In this document: positions 5,892-9,432 of the stretch, piece after piece | Layout: each line of letters starts with the position of its first letter | Position numbering within the stretch: position 1 is the stretch's first letter | Assembly: GCA_900547285.1 (NCBI GenBank) | Contig: URGF01000065.1 | Location: 1 to 9,432 of the forward strand | Length of the DNA stretch: 9,432 bases | Reading direction: 5' to 3' | Source: an uncultured Collinsella sp. | GTDB taxonomy: Bacteria; Actinomycetota; Coriobacteriia; Coriobacteriales; Coriobacteriaceae | Position numbers and translations under genes: made by a program | The notes under the pieces: generated by a model | What the model saw: only the letters and a program-made list of their open reading frames with translations | The model's database searches: none | What the model was told of the DNA's origin: nothing

Positions 5892-7226
5892 ATGAAACCT
5901 ATCGTCGCCGTCGTCGGACGCCCCAACGTGGGCAAGTCCACGCTCGTTAACCGCCTGGCCCAGACCTCGGACGCCATCGTCCATGAGTCCCGCGGCGTTA
6001 CTCGCGACCGCTCGTATCACACGGCCGATTGGAACGGCCGCGAGTTCACCATCGTCGACACGGGCGGTATCGAGCCGCTCAAGAGCGATGACGTCTTTGC
6101 CACGTCCATCCGCGACCAGGCCCTCGCCGCCGCCGAGGAAGCCGCCGTCATCCTGTTTGTGGTCGACGGCCGCACCGGCGTCACCGAGGAGGACGAGTCG
6201 GTCGCTCGCATGCTCAAGCGCTGCGACAAGCCGGTCTTTCTGCTGGTGAACAAGCTCGACAACCCCGAACGCGAGAACGACAGCATCTGGGAGTTCTATT
6301 CGCTCGGCATCGGTGAGCCCACGCCCCTCTCGGCCCTGCATGGCCACGGCACGGGCGACCTGCTCGACGATATCGTGGCCCTGCTTCCGGAGGAAGAGGA
6401 CGAGGTCGCCGATGAGTTCCCCGATGCGCTGAACGTGGCCATCATCGGCCGCCCCAACGCCGGTAAGTCCTCGCTGTTCAACCGCATCCTGGGCGCCGAC
6501 CGTTCCATCGTGTCCAACATTGCCGGCACCACGCGCGACGCCATCGACACCGTCGTGGAGCGCAACGGCAAGCACTACCGCATGGTCGACACCGCGGGCA
6601 TCCGCAAGAAGAGCACCGTGTACGAGAACATCGAGTACTACTCGATGGTCCGCGGCCTGCGCGCCATCGACCGCGCCGACGTGGCGCTGCTCGTCGTCGA
6701 CGCCTCCGTGGGCGTTACTGAGCAGGACCAGAAGGTCATGGGACTTGCCATCGAGCGCGGCTGCGCCATCGTTGTGCTGCTCAACAAATGGGATCTGCTC
6801 GACGACGACCGTAAGCGCGAGGCCTGCATGGAGACCATCGACCGCCGTCTGGGCGTCATGGCTCCCTGGGCCCAGTACCTGCGCATCTCTGCCCTCAGTG
6901 GCCGCAGCGTCGAGAAGATCTGGGCGATGGTCGACGCCGCCGAGAAGACGCGCTCGCAAAAGATCACCACCTCGCGCCTCAACACCTTCCTCACCGACCT
7001 GCGCGAGTTCGGCCACACCGTGGTGGACGGCAAGCGCCGCCTGCGTATGCACTACGTGACTCAGACGGGCATCAACCCGCCGACGTTCACGTTCTTCGTC
7101 AACCACAGCGACCTGGTCAACGACACCTACCAGCGCTACGTGGAGAACCGCATGCGCTCGACCTTCGATTTTGCCGGCACGCCCATTCGACTCTTCTTTA
7201 GGAAGAAGGAACAAAAGGATGCATAA
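5892..7226 (+). CDS. der: Ribosome biogenesis GTPase Der (EngA)
   Basis: Der (444 aa) is the tandem-GTPase factor needed for maturation of the 50S subunit. The first G domain has GRPNVGKS (9-16), the switch Thr in RGVTRD (34-39), DTGG (56-59), NKLD (120-123) and SAL (147-149). The second has GRPNAGKS (186-193), AGTTRD (211-216), DTAG (233-236), NKWD (298-301) and SAL (333-335). An acidic linker (about 165-178) joins them. The KH-like domain spans about 355-438 and ends in the conserved GTPIRLFFRKKE (429-440). The start at 5892 is set by AAAGGAG at 5880-5886, which overlaps the stop of the previous gene. The in-frame upstream ATG at 5721 lies inside that gene and would add a non-family leader. 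The last 8 nt overlap the plsY start. All GTPase motifs are intact. Confidence 0.98.
   Translation: MKPIVAVVGRPNVGKSTLVNRLAQTSDAIVHESRGVTRDRSYHTADWNGREFTIVDTGGIEPLKSDDVFATSIRDQALAAAEEAAVILFVVDGRTGVTEEDESVARMLKRCDKPVFLLVNKLDNPERENDSIWEFYSLGIGEPTPLSALHGHGTGDLLDDIVALLPEEEDEVADEFPDALNVAIIGRPNAGKSSLFNRILGADRSIVSNIAGTTRDAIDTVVERNGKHYRMVDTAGIRKKSTVYENIEYYSMVRGLRAIDRADVALLVVDASVGVTEQDQKVMGLAIERGCAIVVLLNKWDLLDDDRKREACMETIDRRLGVMAPWAQYLRISALSGRSVEKIWAMVDAAEKTRSQKITTSRLNTFLTDLREFGHTVVDGKRRLRMHYVTQTGINPPTFTFFVNHSDLVNDTYQRYVENRMRSTFDFAGTPIRLFFRKKEQKDA
7203..7210 (+). promoter_or_regulatory. plsY ribosome-binding site inside der
   Basis: AAGAAGGA sits in the last codons of der (the Lys-rich KKE end of the protein), 8 nt before the plsY ATG at 7219. 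The conserved basic C-terminus of Der therefore doubles as the initiation signal of the next gene. Confidence 0.7.
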
Positions 7227-7902
7227 TCCGATTCTGCTGACCGCCATCTGCGCCGTGGTCTCGTTCTTTATCGGAGCGATTCCGTTTGGCCTGATCCTGG
7301 GCCGCGTGTTCAACCACACGGACATTCGCAAGGCGGGCTCCGGCAACATCGGCACCACCAACGCGCTGCGTGTGGCCGGTCCCAAGGTGGCCGCGCTCAC
7401 GCTGCTGCTCGACTGCCTTAAGGGCGCCATCTGCGTTGTCATCGCCCGTCCGCTCATCGCGAGCGTGGGCTATGGCTTCCCCGTAAGCATCATGGCGCCC
7501 GGAGCCCCCGGCGATTGGATGCTCGGCGTCATTTGCCTGGCAGCGGTGTGGGGCCATATCTTCTCGCCCTACCTCAACTTCCATGGCGGCAAGGGTATCG
7601 CCGTGGGCTTGGGTGTCATCCTCGCCTGGTACTGGCCCATCGGACTATCGCTGCTGGGCATGTTTATCGTGGCCGTTGCCATCACCAAGTTTGTGTCGGT
7701 GGGCTCGCTTGCCGCGGCCATCGGCCTTCCCATCGCCGCCTGCGCGGTCTTTCCGTACAGCAGCCTGGGCCTTAAGTTTTGCATGGCGATGATCGGCATC
7801 ACCGTGGTGTGGGCCCATCGCGCGAACATCAAAAAGCTCATGTGCGGTAAGGAGTCCAAGCTCTCGTTTACCAAGCGCGTCACCGAACCCGACGATAAGT
7901 AG
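7219..7902 (+). CDS. plsY: Acyl-phosphate:glycerol-3-phosphate acyltransferase PlsY
   Basis: PlsY (227 aa) is an integral membrane enzyme that transfers an acyl group from acyl-phosphate to the 1-position of glycerol-3-phosphate, starting phospholipid synthesis. The family's three motifs are present: GSGNIGTTNALRVAG (40-54), GHIFSPYLNFHGGKGIAVGLG (112-132; given as positions with key residues G112, H113, G123-G124-K125-G126) and HRANIKKL (200-207). Hydrophobic membrane segments lie at about 5-28, 56-78, 102-118, 129-155 and 160-200. The ATG at 7219 overlaps the der stop by 8 nt and is preceded by AAGAAGGA at 7203-7210. A longer in-frame reading from 7171 would place polar residues before the first membrane helix. 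Its acyl-phosphate donor needs PlsX, which is not in this window. gpsA, immediately downstream, makes its acceptor substrate. Confidence 0.96.
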   Translation: MHNPILLTAICAVVSFFIGAIPFGLILGRVFNHTDIRKAGSGNIGTTNALRVAGPKVAALTLLLDCLKGAICVVIARPLIASVGYGFPVSIMAPGAPGDWMLGVICLAAVWGHIFSPYLNFHGGKGIAVGLGVILAWYWPIGLSLLGMFIVAVAITKFVSVGSLAAAIGLPIAACAVFPYSSLGLKFCMAMIGITVVWAHRANIKKLMCGKESKLSFTKRVTEPDDK

Positions 7903-7906
7903 GAGA
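7901..7906 (+). promoter_or_regulatory. gpsA ribosome-binding site overlapping the plsY stop
   Basis: AGGAGA shares its first two bases with the plsY TAG stop (7900-7902) and lies 5 nt before the gpsA ATG at 7912. This should link synthesis of the enzymes that make and use glycerol-3-phosphate. Confidence 0.75.
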
Positions 7907-7911
7907 GAGTC

Positions 7912-8919
7912 ATGAATGTTGCGCTGATTGGCTCCGGCTCCTGGGGAACCGCCGTCGCCGGCCTTGCCGCCGCGCGAGCCGAGCGCGTGACCATGTGGGC
8001 CCATAGCAAGCAGACGGCCGCCGGCATTAACGGCGAGCATCGCAACCCCAGGTATCTGGCGGACTACGAGCTGCCCGGCAACGTCGTCGCAACCACGGAC
8101 CTGGCGCAGGCGCTCGACGACGCCGACGCCATCATCTTTGCCGTGCCCTCCACACACCTGCGAAGCGTATGTCATCAGACAGCGCCCTTCATCGCCGCCG
8201 ACACCCCGGTGCTCTGCCTTACCAAGGGCATTGAGCCCGAGTCCGGCCTGCTCATGAGCGAGGTCATTGCCAGCGAAATCGGCAACGAGCGGCGTGTGGC
8301 GGCCCTCTCGGGCCCCAACCATGCCGAGGAGATTTGCCGCGGCGGGCTTTCTGCCGCCGTCATCGCTAGCGAAGATACGCAGGTAGGGGAGACCTTTAAG
8401 GAGCTGCTGCTGTCCACGGCCTTCCGCATCTACCTGTCGCAGGATATGACCGGTGTCGAAGTTTGCGGCGCTATGAAAAACGTCATCGCCATCGTGTGCG
8501 GCATCTCCGCCGGTACCGGCGCGGGCGATAACACGCTCGCCCTTATCATGACGCGCGGCCTGGCCGAGATCAGCCGCCTGGTGCACGCCCGCGGCGGGCA
8601 GGCCATAACCTGCATGGGACTTGCCGGCATGGGTGACCTCATCGCCACCTGTACCTCGGAGCATTCGCGCAACCGCACCTTTGGCTACGAGTTTGCCCAC
8701 GGCGTGTCGCTCGACGAGTACCAGGCGCGCACGCATATGGTGGTCGAGGGCGCCGTCGCCGCCCGCAGCGTGAGCGAGCTCGCCCGTTCACTGGGCGTAG
8801 ACATTCCGCTCACCTTTGCTGTGGAGCAAACGCTCTACAACGGTGTTACTTTGGATAGGGCGCTCGAGATTCTTACCGATCGCGTCCCATCGCAAGAGTT
8901 CTACGGACTCACCGACTAG
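7912..8919 (+). CDS. gpsA: NAD(P)-dependent glycerol-3-phosphate dehydrogenase
   Basis: GpsA (335 aa, normal family length) reduces dihydroxyacetone phosphate to sn-glycerol-3-phosphate, the backbone precursor for PlsY. The N-terminal Rossmann fold has the nucleotide loop GSGSWGTAVAG (7-17) and FAVPS (76-80). TKGIE (104-108) and SGPNHAEEI (133-141) are family motifs, and K189 in CGAMKNVIAI is the expected catalytic lysine. The C-terminal helical domain has GLAGMGDLIATCTSEHSRNR (236-255), with D242 and the substrate-binding R253-N254, and the conserved P326 in the LTDRVPSQEFYGL end. The ATG at 7912 lies 9 nt after the plsY stop, with AGGAGA at 7901-7906 overlapping that stop. The direct plsY-gpsA adjacency pairs the producer and user of glycerol-3-phosphate. 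Confidence 0.97.
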   Translation: MNVALIGSGSWGTAVAGLAAARAERVTMWAHSKQTAAGINGEHRNPRYLADYELPGNVVATTDLAQALDDADAIIFAVPSTHLRSVCHQTAPFIAADTPVLCLTKGIEPESGLLMSEVIASEIGNERRVAALSGPNHAEEICRGGLSAAVIASEDTQVGETFKELLLSTAFRIYLSQDMTGVEVCGAMKNVIAIVCGISAGTGAGDNTLALIMTRGLAEISRLVHARGGQAITCMGLAGMGDLIATCTSEHSRNRTFGYEFAHGVSLDEYQARTHMVVEGAVAARSVSELARSLGVDIPLTFAVEQTLYNGVTLDRALEILTDRVPSQEFYGLTD

Positions 8920-8937
8920 CGCAGAAAGGCTTCTACC

Positions 8938-9432
8938 ATGGGTTCCATCAAAATCGCTCCGTCTGTCCTTTCGGCCGACATGGCCAACCTCAAGGGCGAA
9001 CTCGACAAGATCGCCGGTGCCGACTACGTGCACTTCGACGTTATGGACGGTCACTTTACTGGCAACCTCACCTTTGGCGTTGACATCCTTAAGGCCGTCA
9101 AGCGCTCCACCGATGTACCGGTCGACGCGCACCTCATGGTGTCGAACCCCGACGAGACGGTCGATTGGTACGCCGACGCCGGTGCCGACATGATCACCGT
9201 GCACTACGAGGCCTCCACGCACCTGCACCGCACGCTCACGCATCTGCAGCAGCGCGGCGTCAAGGCCGGTGTGGTGCTCAACCCCGCCACGCCCGTCTGC
9301 GTGCTCGATAGCATCATCGACATTGTTGACATGGTGCTGCTCATGAGCGTGAACCCGGGCTTTGGCGGTCAGAGCTTTATCCCGGGCACCATCGCTAAGC
9401 TCCACGAGCTCAGGGCCATGTGCGAGCGTCAC
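8938..9432 (+). CDS. rpe: Ribulose-phosphate 3-epimerase (Rpe), N-terminal 165 codons, 3' end outside window
   Basis: Rpe interconverts ribulose-5-phosphate and xylulose-5-phosphate in the pentose phosphate pathway using a metal-dependent (beta/alpha)8 barrel. The visible part has IAPSVLSADMANL (5-17), VHFDVMDGHF (31-40) with metal ligands H32 and D34, DAHLMV (63-68) with H65, VHYEAS (88-93), VVLNPATP (112-119) and the phosphate-binding SVNPGFGGQSFIPG (137-150). The fourth metal ligand and catalytic Asp of the VDGG motif lies beyond the window edge and cannot be checked. The segment after MDG reads HFTGNLTFG where many family members have x-F-V-P-N-L. The ATG at 8938 is preceded by AAAGG at 8925-8929 and lies 18 nt after gpsA, so it is probably the same transcript. 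The fragment is intact and in frame to the last base. Confidence 0.95.
   Translation, partial: MGSIKIAPSVLSADMANLKGELDKIAGADYVHFDVMDGHFTGNLTFGVDILKAVKRSTDVPVDAHLMVSNPDETVDWYADAGADMITVHYEASTHLHRTLTHLQQRGVKAGVVLNPATPVCVLDSIIDIVDMVLLMSVNPGFGGQSFIPGTIAKLHELRAMCERH

Noticed and set aside
5871..7457. Minus-strand open frame of 528 codons opposite der and the start of plsY
   Set aside because: der has every GTPase motif on the plus strand. The antisense product has no recognisable domain and is explained by codon bias.
7645..8736. Minus-strand open frame of 363 codons opposite gpsA and the end of plsY
   Set aside because: Same codon-bias effect; the plus strand encodes well-conserved PlsY and GpsA and no family motif is visible in the antisense product.

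Overview
The window is a dense, one-directional run of eleven plus-strand protein genes: nine complete, one cut at each edge. The order is scpA(3' end)-scpB-rluB-cmk-plsC-ispH-[DUF512 radical SAM protein]-der-plsY-gpsA-rpe(5' part). Gaps between genes are +11, +22, +66, +3, +2, +2, +10, -8, +9 and +18 nt, so much of it could be read as one long operon. I see no RNA gene, mobile element, CRISPR array, clear intrinsic terminator or convincing promoter. No stretch over 300 bases lacks a gene.

The DNA is GC-rich with a strong G/C preference at third codon positions. The scpA-scpB-rluB-cmk start resembles the arrangement of Actinobacteria. The plsC-ispH block and the DUF512-der-plsY-gpsA block are more familiar from anaerobic Firmicutes. 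This mixture, with two adjacent iron-sulfur proteins, suggests an anaerobic actinobacterium of class Coriobacteriia, with Collinsella or a close relative as the best guess. That is inference from memory of gene order and protein style, not a database result.

Region by region: 1-1097 encodes the non-SMC partners of condensin (ScpA, ScpB). 1120-2049 encodes an RsuA/RluB-type rRNA pseudouridine synthase with a basic tail. 2116-3534 encodes CMP kinase and a PlsC-type acyltransferase. 3537-5881 encodes IspH, the last MEP-pathway enzyme, followed by an uncharacterised PDZ / radical SAM / DUF512 protein. 5892-7226 encodes the ribosome-assembly GTPase Der. 7219-8919 encodes PlsY and GpsA. 8938 to the window end encodes the start of ribulose-phosphate 3-epimerase.

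Taken together, the cluster joins chromosome condensation, ribosome maturation and membrane precursor supply. GpsA makes glycerol-3-phosphate, PlsY acylates it to lysophosphatidate and PlsC to phosphatidate. Cmk recycles CMP released by CDP-alcohol phospholipid synthesis and by the MEP pathway. IspH supplies isoprenoid units. The least understood member, and the best candidate for new biology, is the DUF512 radical SAM-like protein.
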